11,269 bases of DNA from assembly GCA_045403015.1 (NCBI GenBank), contig JAXIPI010000105.1, forward strand, positions 1 to 11,269. Reading direction: 5' to 3'. Below, in pieces: positions 1 to 6,285 of this stretch. How positions within the stretch are numbered: the first letter of the stretch is position 1; each line of letters opens with the position of its first letter. A program made the position numbers and the translations under genes. Below the pieces are notes generated by a model. The model searched no databases and was not told the origin of the DNA. It saw only the letters and a program-made list of their open reading frames with translations. Origin of the DNA: Gaiellasilicea sp045403015 (lineage in GTDB: Bacteria; Actinomycetota; Thermoleophilia; Gaiellales; Gaiellaceae).

Positions 1-2
1 GC

Positions 3-119
3 GACGCCGAGATCGCCGACCGGCTGGCGACGTTCGTGGACGAGATCCGCGCGCTCTACCCGCTGGTCACCCTGCCGGAGGACAAGACTCCGGCGTCAGC
101 GGCATCTCCTCTTCTGTGA
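3..119 (+). CDS. C-terminal tail of an unidentified protein (5' end outside window)
   Basis: An open frame runs from the window edge to a TGA at 117-119 and encodes about 38 residues. The tail is mostly helical and charged (for example IADRLATFVDEIRALYP), followed by a flexible Pro/Ala/Ser-rich end. The main support for its being a real gene is the junction: its TGA overlaps the GTG start of the next gene (GTGA, 116-119), a typical translational-coupling arrangement. The family cannot be recognised from this fragment. Confidence 0.6.
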   Translation, partial: DAEIADRLATFVDEIRALYPLVTLPEDKTPASAASPLL

Positions 120-1039
120 AGCGAATTGCGCTCCTCACCGCCGGCGTGCTCGCACTCGGTGTCGCCGTCGCCTCGGCCGCCAAGCTCCCGCAGGCGCCGG
201 CCTGCCCGGTCTTTCCGGCCTCGAGCCCCTGGAACCAGCGGGTCGACAAGCTCCCCGTCGCGGCGGAGTCGGGCCGGATCGTCGCGGCGATCGGCGTCGA
301 CGACCACATGCATGCCGACTTCGGCTCCGGCCTGTGGGACGGCGGGCCGATCGGAATCCCCCTCACGGTCGTCCGAGGCACCCAGGCGAAGTCGCGCGTT
401 GCGTTCCAGTACGCCTCCGAGTCGGACAAAGGGCCGTACCCGATCCCGAAGAACGTCGCGATCGAGGGTGGCCGCCAGTCCGACGGCGACCGCCATGCGC
501 TGATCGTCGACCGGGACGCGTGCAAGCTCTACGAGCTCTTCGCCCTCTACCCGACGGCGAGCGGCGGCTGGCGCGCAGGCTCGGGTGCGATCTTCGACCT
601 CCGCTCCAACAAGCTGCGTCCCGCCGGCTGGACCTCGGCGGACGCTGCGGGCCTGCCGATTCTCCCCGGTCTCGCCCGCTACGAGGACGTCGCGAAGGGC
701 CGGATCGACCACGCGCTCCGCTTCACGGTCTCCGACTCACGCCGCGCGTACGTCTGGCCGGCGAGGCACTTCGCGAGCGACAACACCGACCCGAACCTGC
801 CCCCGATGGGTATGCGCTTCCGGCTCAAGCAGAGCTACCCGATCGCAGGCTTTCCGCGCCAGGCGCGGATCGTGCTCCAGGCGCTGAAGGAGTACGGGAT
901 GATCGTCGCCGACAACGGCTCCAACTGGTTCCTCAGCGGTGCGCCGAGCCCGAAGTGGTCGAACGACCAGCTGCACACGCTGCACCGCGTCCCAGGCTCG
1001 GCCTTCGAGGTCGTCGACGGGACGAAGCTCAGGAACTGA
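116..1039 (+). CDS. Secreted protein of unknown function, 307 aa
   Basis: The GTG start overlaps the previous stop codon and gives a clear Sec signal peptide: Lys-Arg at positions 2-3, a hydrophobic core at about 4-19, and a likely cut near Ala21/Ala22. No good Shine-Dalgarno precedes it, so translation probably depends on coupling to the upstream gene. The mature protein has several conserved-looking blocks: SSPWNQ (36-41), a His/Asp cluster DDHMHAD (62-68), GWTSADAAGLP (171-181) with Asp176, PPMG (229-232), and DNGSNW (266-271). I recall similar secreted proteins in soil actinobacteria and other bacteria, annotated only as hypothetical. The His/Asp clusters could form a hydrolase or metal site, but that is inference. 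The end overlaps the convergent NlpC/P60 gene by 11 nt. Existence as a gene is certain; function is unknown. Confidence 0.85.
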   Translation: MKRIALLTAGVLALGVAVASAAKLPQAPACPVFPASSPWNQRVDKLPVAAESGRIVAAIGVDDHMHADFGSGLWDGGPIGIPLTVVRGTQAKSRVAFQYASESDKGPYPIPKNVAIEGGRQSDGDRHALIVDRDACKLYELFALYPTASGGWRAGSGAIFDLRSNKLRPAGWTSADAAGLPILPGLARYEDVAKGRIDHALRFTVSDSRRAYVWPARHFASDNTDPNLPPMGMRFRLKQSYPIAGFPRQARIVLQALKEYGMIVADNGSNWFLSGAPSPKWSNDQLHTLHRVPGSAFEVVDGTKLRN

Positions 1040-1606
1040 CGCGGCGGGCGCCGACGAAGGACGACGACCTGCTGGCGAGCGAGGCGACGCGGACACCCGC
1101 GCCCGAGTGCGGTGCGTCGATGAAGCGGCCCTTGCCGATGAACAGGCCGACGTGGCCGAGCCCGGAGAAGAAGACCAGGTCCCCGGGCTTCAGCCCCCAG
1201 CGAGAGACCTGCGCCCGTAGCGGTACTGGGAGGCTGCATGGTGCGGCAGGCTGACGCCGAGCTTGCTGTACACGTACATCACGAGGCCGGAGCAGTCGAA
1301 GCCGTGCCTGGGGCTGGCGCCGCCCCAGGCATACGGGACGCCGAGGTAGCGGCGGGCGAGCCGGGCTGCGCGCACCCCGACCGGGGCCTTCGGGCGCGAC
1401 CGCTTCGCGGCGTGCGCCTTCCGGGGCTTCGCTCTCCTCTGTGCAGCGCTGAACGTGGCGCCGCTCGCCCCGGCGGCCTTCGAGTGGGTGGCGCCGTGGA
1501 CGGCGACGGCCGCCCGCTGCGCCGACACAGCGTCGGCCGAGGAGGTCTGACCGCTGGCGTACACAAGCGTGGCGAGCGCGACAGCGCAGAGGATGCGTAG
1601 TTGCAT
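1029..1606 (-). pseudogene. Secreted NlpC/P60 peptidase, interrupted by a one-base frameshift
   Basis: This encodes a cell-wall endopeptidase of the NlpC/P60 family, which cleaves peptidoglycan stem peptides outside the membrane. The ATG at 1606 gives a signal peptide (residues 1 to about 26), then a basic Ala/Lys/Arg-rich linker (about 27-77). The catalytic domain starts near residue 78 with GVPYAWGG (89-96) and the active-site motif FDCSG (Cys105). After Gly131 the frame runs into a stop at once. The domain continues in another frame as KPGDLVFF, then GHVG (His152) and DAPH (His167), to a TGA at 1029-1031. Adding one base at the GGG run (1214-1216) restores a 192-residue protein. As written, the product has the Cys but lacks both His residues and should be inactive. 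This may be a real pseudogene or an assembly error in a homopolymer. No good Shine-Dalgarno is visible. Confidence 0.85.
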
Positions 1607-1620
1607 GAGATCGAGAGGAC

Positions 1621-1658
1621 GAGCTGCCCGGCAGTTCTGCCGGACGGGAGGTCAGCTC
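1621..1658 (-). promoter_or_regulatory. Nested inverted repeats in the 5' leader of the NlpC/P60 gene
   Basis: A perfect inverted repeat with arms CCGGCAG and CTGCCGG separated by two bases lies at 1628-1643. It is enclosed by a second pair, GAGCTG (1621-1626) and CAGCTC (1653-1658). Together they could form a two-tier stem ending 14 nt upstream of the NlpC/P60 ATG, or an operator. There is no T-run, and no known riboswitch is recognised with confidence. Confidence 0.4.
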
Positions 1659-1728
1659 AGGTTGCGCCAGTCGAAGAGGTGACGAGCAGGCGTAGAGATG
1701 GGCCGCAGGAAAACATCCGGCGTCCAGG

Positions 1729-1770
1729 GTAGCCCTCGTCCGGACCCAGGAAGTAGCCCAAATGGGGGAT
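1729..1770. repeat. Direct repeat GTAGCCC x2 plus CCCAAATGGG inverted repeat in a divergent intergenic region
   Basis: GTAGCCC occurs at 1729-1735 and again at 1753-1759, 24 bp start to start. The second copy runs into the inverted repeat CCCAAATGGG (1757-1766), followed by more G. The elements lie between two divergent genes, the peptidase (start 1606) and the aminotransferase (start 1807), so a regulator-binding site is plausible. On the minus strand TACCCT (1731-1726) could be a -10 for the peptidase gene. All functional reading here is inference. Confidence 0.35.
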
Positions 1771-1794
1771 TCCGGCCACGACCTCAAGGACGCA

Positions 1795-1800
1795 TAGCAT
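1795..1800 (+). promoter_or_regulatory. Candidate -10 (TAGCAT) for a leaderless aminotransferase mRNA
   Basis: TAGCAT fits the TAnnnT actinobacterial -10 pattern and ends 6 nt before the ATG at 1807, so transcription would start on or near the start codon. No convincing -35 is seen. The only Shine-Dalgarno-like string, AAGGA at 1786-1790, is 16 nt from the ATG, which is too far to work well. Confidence 0.45.
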
Positions 1801-1806
1801 CTGGTG

Positions 1807-2943
1807 ATGCGTCCCCGTCCCAACCGGATCGACCGCCTACCCGAGCAATACTTCACGTCGCTGCTCGCGCGCGTCGCGGCCACGGCGGCCGAGCCGGGTG
1901 AGCCGCTGATCGATCTCGGACGCGGGAATCCCGACGTGCCGCCGCCGGCGCACGTCGTCGACGCCCTCGTCGAATCCGCGCGCGAGCAGACCTCGGCGGT
2001 GCACGGGTACGCGCCCTTCGCGGGCCTGCCCGAGCTTCGCGAGGCGATCGCCGAGCGCTACGCGAACGTCTACGGCGTCGAGCTCGATCCGCACCGGGAG
2101 GTTGCCGTCGTCCCGGGCACGAAGACGATGCTCATCGAGGTCGCGCTCTGTGTCGCGGGACCCGGCGACGCGATCGCACTGCCCGACCCCGGCTATCCGG
2201 ACTATCGGTCCGCGGTCGCGCTCGCAGGAGCGGAGCACATGCCGTTGCCGCTCGACGAGGCAGGGCGGCCCGAGTGGGACGCGCTCACGAGGAAGCCGAC
2301 GCTCATCTACCTCAACTATCCGTCGAATCCAACCGGGGCCGCAGCGCCGAACGGCGTGTTCGGCGAAGCCGTCGCCCTCGCCGACTGGACGGACGGAACC
2401 GTCCTGCACGACTTCGCCTACGGCGACCTCGTCTACGACGGGCGCAACCCGCGGAGCTTTCTCGCCGAGCCGGGTGCGCGGGAGGTCGGGGTCGAGCTCT
2501 TCTCCCTCTCGAAGAGCTACGGCATGGCGGGCTGGCGGCTCGGCTTCGTGCTCGGAAACGAGGAGCTCGTCGCGCGCGTGACGTGGCTGCAGGAGCACGT
2601 GCGGGCCGGGATCTTCGTCGCGCTGCAGCGGGCTGCGATCGCAGCGCTGACCGGGCCGCAGGAGACGGTGGCTGAGCGGCGGGCACTGTACGAAGCCCGT
2701 CGTGACCGGGTCTTCGCGGCTCTTCCCGCACTCTCACCCCGCTGCGAGGGAACGTTCTTCGTCTGGCTCCAGCTCCCGGACGGGTGGTCGTGCGAGCGCC
2801 TGCTTCAAGAGACGCGGGTCGCGCTCGCACCGGGCGAGGGGTTCGGGACGCGTGGGCGCGGCCGCGCACGGCTGTCCCTGGCCGTCTCGGACGAGACGCT
2901 CAACTCCGGTCTCGAGCGGCTCCACCAGGCGCTGGAACCGTGA
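1807..2943 (+). CDS. PLP-dependent class I/II aminotransferase, 378 aa
   Basis: This is a fold-type I aminotransferase that moves an amino group between an amino acid and a 2-oxo acid in the cytoplasm. Visible hallmarks in order are GRGNPD near residue 40 (substrate-side Gly/Asn), YPSNPTGA with Asn174, HDFAYGD with Asp202 and Tyr205 (cofactor contacts), and SLSKSYGMAGWRLG with Lys236 as the likely Schiff-base lysine. Near the C-terminus RARLSLA carries the Arg expected to bind the substrate carboxylate. The length matches the family. It resembles the LL-diaminopimelate/alanine-type aminotransferases, but the substrate cannot be set from sequence, so no symbol is given. The ATG at 1807 is preferred over the adjacent GTG at 1804 because it lies 6 nt from a TAGCAT -10-like box. 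A small secreted protein follows 24 nt downstream and may share the transcript. Confidence 0.93.
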   Translation: MRPRPNRIDRLPEQYFTSLLARVAATAAEPGEPLIDLGRGNPDVPPPAHVVDALVESAREQTSAVHGYAPFAGLPELREAIAERYANVYGVELDPHREVAVVPGTKTMLIEVALCVAGPGDAIALPDPGYPDYRSAVALAGAEHMPLPLDEAGRPEWDALTRKPTLIYLNYPSNPTGAAAPNGVFGEAVALADWTDGTVLHDFAYGDLVYDGRNPRSFLAEPGAREVGVELFSLSKSYGMAGWRLGFVLGNEELVARVTWLQEHVRAGIFVALQRAAIAALTGPQETVAERRALYEARRDRVFAALPALSPRCEGTFFVWLQLPDGWSCERLLQETRVALAPGEGFGTRGRGRARLSLAVSDETLNSGLERLHQALEP

Positions 2944-2967
2944 TGCGCAACGCGGTGTAGTACGGGC

Positions 2968-3393
2968 ATGAAGGCGCTGTTCGTACTCCTCGCCGCCGCA
3001 TCGGTGCTGCTCTTCCTGCCCGCGGCGAACGCAAAGGACTTCGGCCCCGGCGATCTGCGCGTGTGCAACGCGACACGCTGCGTCCCGATCGTGAAGCGCG
3101 ACGTGCTCCCACTCCTCGGCTCCTTCTACTTCAGCGGCCCAGCCCCGGCACACCTCCGCGCACCGGCGCTCGGAGCGGCGTACTACCAGTTGCGCTTCCG
3201 GAACGGTTACGCCACGGGCATCGTCGCGACCCGGAGGCTCGACCGGTTCCTGAGCTACGGCGTCCACCTGGAGCGTTTCGACGCCGGTACGTGGTACGCG
3301 GTCCCGCGCCGGCTGTCGGCCGAGCTGCGGCGGCTGACCGTGGGCATGCGCCCGCTCCGCGTCACCCCAGCGGCGCTCGACAAATCGCATTGA
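2968..3393 (+). CDS. Small secreted protein of unknown function, 141 aa
   Basis: The N-terminus is a strong signal peptide: Lys2, a Leu/Val/Ala-rich core to about residue 17, and a likely cut after Ala22 (PAANA then KDFG). The mature part begins with a closely spaced Cys pair (Cys33 and Cys38) that could form a disulfide. It continues with a Tyr/Arg-rich, probably beta-rich region and ends with basic Arg-rich turns and a short tail. No known domain is recognised. It starts 24 nt after the aminotransferase with no clear Shine-Dalgarno. TGTAGT lies 6 nt and TAGTAC 4 nt before the ATG, and both are weak -10 candidates. It ends 4 nt from the convergent YtfJ/GerW-like gene, leaving no room for a separate terminator. 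The signal peptide and clean start support a real gene. Confidence 0.75.
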   Translation: MKALFVLLAAASVLLFLPAANAKDFGPGDLRVCNATRCVPIVKRDVLPLLGSFYFSGPAPAHLRAPALGAAYYQLRFRNGYATGIVATRRLDRFLSYGVHLERFDAGTWYAVPRRLSAELRRLTVGMRPLRVTPAALDKSH

Positions 3394-3397
3394 CGGG

Positions 3398-3727
3398 CTA
3401 GCGACGCGCGAGCCGGCGGCCGACCGCCCACGCCGCCAGCAGGCCGAGCGCCGAGACGACCTGCCAGCCGATGGCGACGCGGTTCACGTCGACGGCCGGG
3501 CGCCAGACAACCTCGCCGTCCCGAATGACGTAGGCGCCGACGGGGCGCGCGGCGACACCGAAGCCGCCACCACCGTTGCCCTCCGAGTCGCCGCCTCCCC
3601 CGCCTCCGCCGCGAACCGCTGCCGCGGGAATCACCGTCGTGCCTTCCTGCTCGATCGGCTCGCCGTAGACACGGCGCACGGTGATCGCGTCGCGCGCACC
3701 GCCAAGAATCTCGTCGATGTTCGGCAC
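3398..3727 (-). CDS. YtfJ/GerW-like protein with C-terminal membrane anchor, 109 aa
   Basis: It belongs to the Spore_YtfJ family, known from Bacillus GerW (YtfJ), which is needed for normal spore germination. Relatives also occur in bacteria not known to sporulate. Residues 20-38 carry VYGEPIEQEGTTVIPAA, followed by the glycine-rich stretch typical of the family (40-46 and 52-55) and then GVAARPVGAYVIRDGEV (57-73). After DVNR (80-83) comes a hydrophobic segment (about 84-102) ending RRLARR, which reads as one membrane helix with a basic end. The start is GTG at 3727, with G-rich Shine-Dalgarno-like sequence GAGGGGGG (3742-3735) about 7 nt upstream. It is last in the minus-strand cluster, 37 nt after the cupin gene. 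Family assignment is solid; the role here is unknown. Confidence 0.85.
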   Translation of the reverse strand: MPNIDEILGGARDAITVRRVYGEPIEQEGTTVIPAAAVRGGGGGGGDSEGNGGGGFGVAARPVGAYVIRDGEVVWRPAVDVNRVAIGWQVVSALGLLAAWAVGRRLARR

Positions 3728-3764
3728 CGCTCAACCCCCCTCTTCGAAATCGTTCCCTCGCCAC

Positions 3765-4307
3765 CTAGCCGGGAAGCCAGCCGTCGCCGTACCGCGTCGG
3801 CTCCGGATCCGGAAAGCGAGCATAGGCCTGCTTCCGGTCAGTCGTCTCGACTTCGACGCCCGCGCCGTGCCGGAGCGCGACCGCATCGACGGGATAGCCG
3901 CCCCAGCCTGCCTCGGCCTGGTGCGCACGCGCGCCAACACCCAGAACGACGCAAGGCGCGTCTCCGGCCCCGACGATGATGTGCCTCGTCTCGGCCGGGC
4001 AATGCACGAAGTCCCATTGCCGCAACGGCCGCTCCTCGCCCTCGACGAGCAGCAGCGCCTCGCCCGAGAGAACGAGGAAGTCTTCCTGATCCGCTTCCCA
4101 GTGGTACATCCCGATCGGCTCACCCGGGCCGAGCACGAAGAGACTCACTCCGAGCTGAGGAAACTCCGGTTCGCCTTCGAAGGGCAACCGCTTCCCCCGC
4201 CCCTCGCGGTGTCGCCAGCGGGCCTCCCGCGCGTTCAGGACGAACCATCCCTCCCCTGCGGCTACAAGTCCGTGCTCGGTTTGCTCGAGGGGTGCCTCCG
4301 GAACCAT
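3765..4307 (-). CDS. Single-domain cupin protein, 180 aa
   Basis: A conserved beta-barrel (cupin) protein. The core runs from about residue 53 to 128. It includes GEPIGMYHWEADQEDFLVLSGEALL (62-86, with His69, Glu71 and Glu75 as possible metal ligands) and the second half-motif near DFVHCPAETRH (99-109, with His109). Flanking parts such as HGLVAAGEGWFVLNAREARW (12-31) and the C-terminal ARFP...EPTRY are long and Trp-rich. I recall this architecture as a common, uncharacterised cupin in Thermoleophilia. It could bind a metal and a small ligand or be a sugar isomerase or dioxygenase relative; the reaction is unknown. The ATG lies 7 nt after the methyltransferase stop. GGAGG abuts the ATG with no spacer, so it is unlikely to act as a ribosome site. 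TATGAT ends 6 nt upstream and suggests an internal leaderless promoter. Confidence 0.88.
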   Translation of the reverse strand: MVPEAPLEQTEHGLVAAGEGWFVLNAREARWRHREGRGKRLPFEGEPEFPQLGVSLFVLGPGEPIGMYHWEADQEDFLVLSGEALLLVEGEERPLRQWDFVHCPAETRHIIVGAGDAPCVVLGVGARAHQAEAGWGGYPVDAVALRHGAGVEVETTDRKQAYARFPDPEPTRYGDGWLPG

Positions 4308-4313
4308 CCTCCG

Positions 4314-4319
4314 ATCATA
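4314..4319 (-). promoter_or_regulatory. Candidate -10 (TATGAT) for the cupin gene, on the methyltransferase stop codon
   Basis: On the minus strand TATGAT contains the TGA stop of the methyltransferase (4317-4315) and ends 6 nt before the cupin ATG at 4307. It is one base from the TATAAT consensus. The spacing matches the candidate leaderless promoters of three other genes here. No -35 was convincing. Confidence 0.45.
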
Positions 4320-5049
4320 GGTTGAGCCGCGTCCAGTAGAGCTCGGTGCGGAGCGGGTGGCGGTAGTGCTCCTCCGGCACGAGCTCCGTCAGCTCTGCGA
4401 GCAGGCGCGTCCGGTCCGGCTCCGGCAGCGCGGCGACCATGCTCCAGGATGCGACCTGCGCGACGATGCCGTTTCGGTCGAGCTCGACCGGATTGGGGTA
4501 GCTGGCTTCGCTGAGCGGCTCGAACGGCCCTGGGAACGGTGCCCGCCAGAGACCTGTGCTGACAGTCTGCTCGGGCGGCTTCTCGATCGCGTGTGCGTGG
4601 TACGTCTCCCAGAACGCCTCCGGCAGCTTCGGCTCGAAGTCGCCGGCAACCTGGTTGAAGAGGATTGCGAGGATGCCGCGCGGCCGGAGCACCCGTGCGA
4701 TCTCGCGCAAGGTGCCATCGCCTGCGAACCAGTGAAAGGCCTCGCCAACGAAGACCGCGTCAACCGAGTCGTCGGGGAGTGGGATGGCGTCAGCGCTGCC
4801 CGGAACCGCCTCGGCCTCCGGCACGACCCGCTCCAACACTGCCCGCATGCCGTCGAGCGGCTCGACCGCGATCACCCGCGCGAACCGACGGACGAGCTGA
4901 CGCGTCAGCTTCCCCGTGCCGGCCGCGAGGTCGAGCACGACCGCGTCCGACGGAAGATCGAGAGCGTCGAGCGCTGCCTCCGCGTACCCCGGCCGGCCAC
5001 GCTCGTACGCCTCGGCCGTCCGGTCGAAGCTGCGAGCGAGCTCGCTCAA
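4315..5049 (-). CDS. Class I SAM-dependent methyltransferase, 244 aa
   Basis: A Methyltransf_11-type Rossmann methyltransferase that transfers a methyl group from S-adenosylmethionine to an unknown small-molecule acceptor in the cytoplasm. Motif I is VVLDLAAGTGKL (37-48), and the acidic ribose-binding residue is Glu63 in VIAVEP. Motif II/III is seen in the block DAIPLPDDSVDAVFVGEAFHWF, and the post-motif EIARVLRPRGILAI marks the family. The N-terminal FDRTAEAYERGRPGY (8-22) is typical of this subgroup, as in UbiE- or aconitate-methyltransferase-like enzymes. The start is TTG at 5049, overlapping the acyl-CoA dehydrogenase TGA (TTGA), so the two are probably coupled. Substrate is not assignable. 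Confidence 0.92.
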   Translation of the reverse strand: MSELARSFDRTAEAYERGRPGYAEAALDALDLPSDAVVLDLAAGTGKLTRQLVRRFARVIAVEPLDGMRAVLERVVPEAEAVPGSADAIPLPDDSVDAVFVGEAFHWFAGDGTLREIARVLRPRGILAILFNQVAGDFEPKLPEAFWETYHAHAIEKPPEQTVSTGLWRAPFPGPFEPLSEASYPNPVELDRNGIVAQVASWSMVAALPEPDRTRLLAELTELVPEEHYRHPLRTELYWTRLNL

Positions 5050-6224
5050 ACTCCCGCGAGGAGGAACGCGCGGCTCTCACGCAGCATCTCGCGGGCGATC
5101 ACCAGCCGCTGCACCTCCTGCGTCCCCTCGTAGATCTGCGTGATCTTGGCGTCACGCATGAAGCGCTCGACCGGGTATTCCTTGATGTACCCGTAGCCGC
5201 CCAGGATCTGAACAGCTTCGACCGTGACCTCCATCGCGATGTCGCCGCAGAAGAGCTTCGCCATCGCCGAGGCCTTGGTGAGCTCTGCATCGTCGGCGCT
5301 CTCGTCGCACATCTGGCCGAAGCGGTAGAGGAGCCCGCGCGCCGCCTCGCACATCGTCTCCATGTCCGCCAGCTTCGCCGCGATCAGCTGGTGCTCCGCG
5401 ATCGGCTTGCCCATCGTCTCGCGCGTCTTCGCGTACTCCAGAGCGTAGTCGGTCGCGCCCTGCGCAATTCCGAGCGCCTGCGCAGCGACGCCCGGTCGCG
5501 AGCGGTCGAGGATCCGCATCGCGATCTTGAAGCCCTCTCCCTCCGAACCGAGCAGGTTCGCGACCGGGATGCGGCAGTCGTCGAAGGTCAGCTCGCCGGT
5601 CGTCGACCCCGAGATGCCCAGCTTCGGCTCGAGCCGCGCAACCGCGAAGCCCGGCGCGTCAGCCTCGACGAGAAACGCTGAAATACCGGAGTGGCCCGCA
5701 TCGGGGTCCGTCTTCGCGAAGACGGTGTAGAGATTCGCGACACCCGCGTTCGTGATGAAGCGCTTGCCGCCGTTGAGGACGTACTCGTCGCCGTCGCGGA
5801 CGGCAGTCGTCCGCATCGCGGCTGAGTCCGAGCCGGAGCCTGCCTCGGTGAGTGCGTACGCGGGCAGCCACTCACCGCTTGCGAGCCGCGGCAGGTACGC
5901 CTCCTTCTGCACCTGGGAGCCGGCGAGCTTGAGGCCGAGAGAGCCGAGCTCCTGCACGGCGAGCAGAAGGCCACTCGTCGCGCAGACCTTCGAGACCTCT
6001 TCGATCGCGACGAGCGCGAGCAGCGTCCCGGTGCCCGCGCCGCCCCACTCCTCGTCGTAGAGGAGCCCGAACAGCTCGTGCTCGCGAAAGAGCTCGACGA
6101 TGTCCCATGGGAACTCGTGCGACTCGTCGATCTCGGCCGCGCGCGGAGCCACGCGGTCGCGTGCAAGCGTGCGCACGAGCTCGCGGATCTCGCGCTGCTC
6201 GTCGGTCAGGACGTCCCAGGCCAA
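5046..6224 (-). CDS. Acyl-CoA dehydrogenase, 392 aa
   Basis: An FAD-dependent enzyme that introduces a trans-2,3 double bond into an acyl-CoA and passes electrons to electron-transfer flavoprotein. The N-terminal helical domain begins WDVLTDEQREIRELVR. Signature 1, YALTEAGSGSD, lies near residue 120, and the FAD/acyl region carries KRFITNAGVANLY. The C-terminal signature has GGYGYIKEYPVERFMRD. Glu366 in IYEGTQEV is at the position of the catalytic base in short-chain enzymes. Short/branched-chain or medium-chain substrates are likely, but chain length is not set. TTG at 6224 is chosen because it places the N-terminus as usual (a few residues before LTDEQ) and sits 6 nt after TACACT. An open frame continues upstream but reads through the hairpin region. 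It is first in the minus-strand cluster and overlaps the methyltransferase by TTGA. Confidence 0.95.
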   Translation of the reverse strand: MAWDVLTDEQREIRELVRTLARDRVAPRAAEIDESHEFPWDIVELFREHELFGLLYDEEWGGAGTGTLLALVAIEEVSKVCATSGLLLAVQELGSLGLKLAGSQVQKEAYLPRLASGEWLPAYALTEAGSGSDSAAMRTTAVRDGDEYVLNGGKRFITNAGVANLYTVFAKTDPDAGHSGISAFLVEADAPGFAVARLEPKLGISGSTTGELTFDDCRIPVANLLGSEGEGFKIAMRILDRSRPGVAAQALGIAQGATDYALEYAKTRETMGKPIAEHQLIAAKLADMETMCEAARGLLYRFGQMCDESADDAELTKASAMAKLFCGDIAMEVTVEAVQILGGYGYIKEYPVERFMRDAKITQIYEGTQEVQRLVIAREMLRESRAFLLAGV

Positions 6225-6230
6225 GGTCCG

Positions 6231-6236
6231 AGTGTA
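6231..6236 (-). promoter_or_regulatory. Candidate -10 (TACACT) for the acyl-CoA dehydrogenase cluster
   Basis: On the minus strand TACACT fits TAnnnT and ends 6 nt before the TTG at 6224, implying a leaderless message. The expected -35 position would fall inside the adjacent hairpin, so promoter and upstream terminator appear packed together. Confidence 0.45.
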
Positions 6237-6241
6237 GAGCA

Positions 6242-6276
6242 GCAGCGCTGCCGGTAGCCCTTCCCGGCAGCGCTGC
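6242..6276 (-). terminator. 13-bp perfect hairpin downstream of the S1 protease gene
   Basis: The arms 6242-6254 and 6264-6276 are exact reverse complements of 13 bp, GC-rich, with a 9-nt loop. It begins 9 nt after the protease stop and ends 5 nt before the TACACT box of the next gene. There is no clear U-run after the stem, so it would be a T-poor, actinobacterial-style terminator or an mRNA-stabilising stem. The symmetric stem could work on either strand. Confidence 0.65.
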
Positions 6277-6285
6277 GTAGAGCCG

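Noticed and set aside
1214..1220. Programmed -1 frameshift in the NlpC/P60 gene
   Set aside because: The slip would give the right product, but TACGGGC is not a standard slippery heptamer, no downstream pseudoknot is evident, and the family is not known to use frameshifting.
1607..1800. c-di-AMP (ydaO-yuaA) riboswitch upstream of the NlpC/P60 gene
   Set aside because: Such riboswitches often precede cell-wall hydrolase genes in actinobacteria, and the minus strand has AGCTGACCTC, which resembles a conserved piece. The other hallmark blocks (the GGGGGA-type and GGGGTGAAT-type segments) were not found in order. An Infernal search with RF00379 would decide.
4357..5681. Long + strand open frames opposite the methyltransferase and acyl-CoA dehydrogenase
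   Set aside because: They are Arg-rich, low-complexity antisense frames produced by GC-rich codons; the opposite strand carries full, motif-bearing enzymes.
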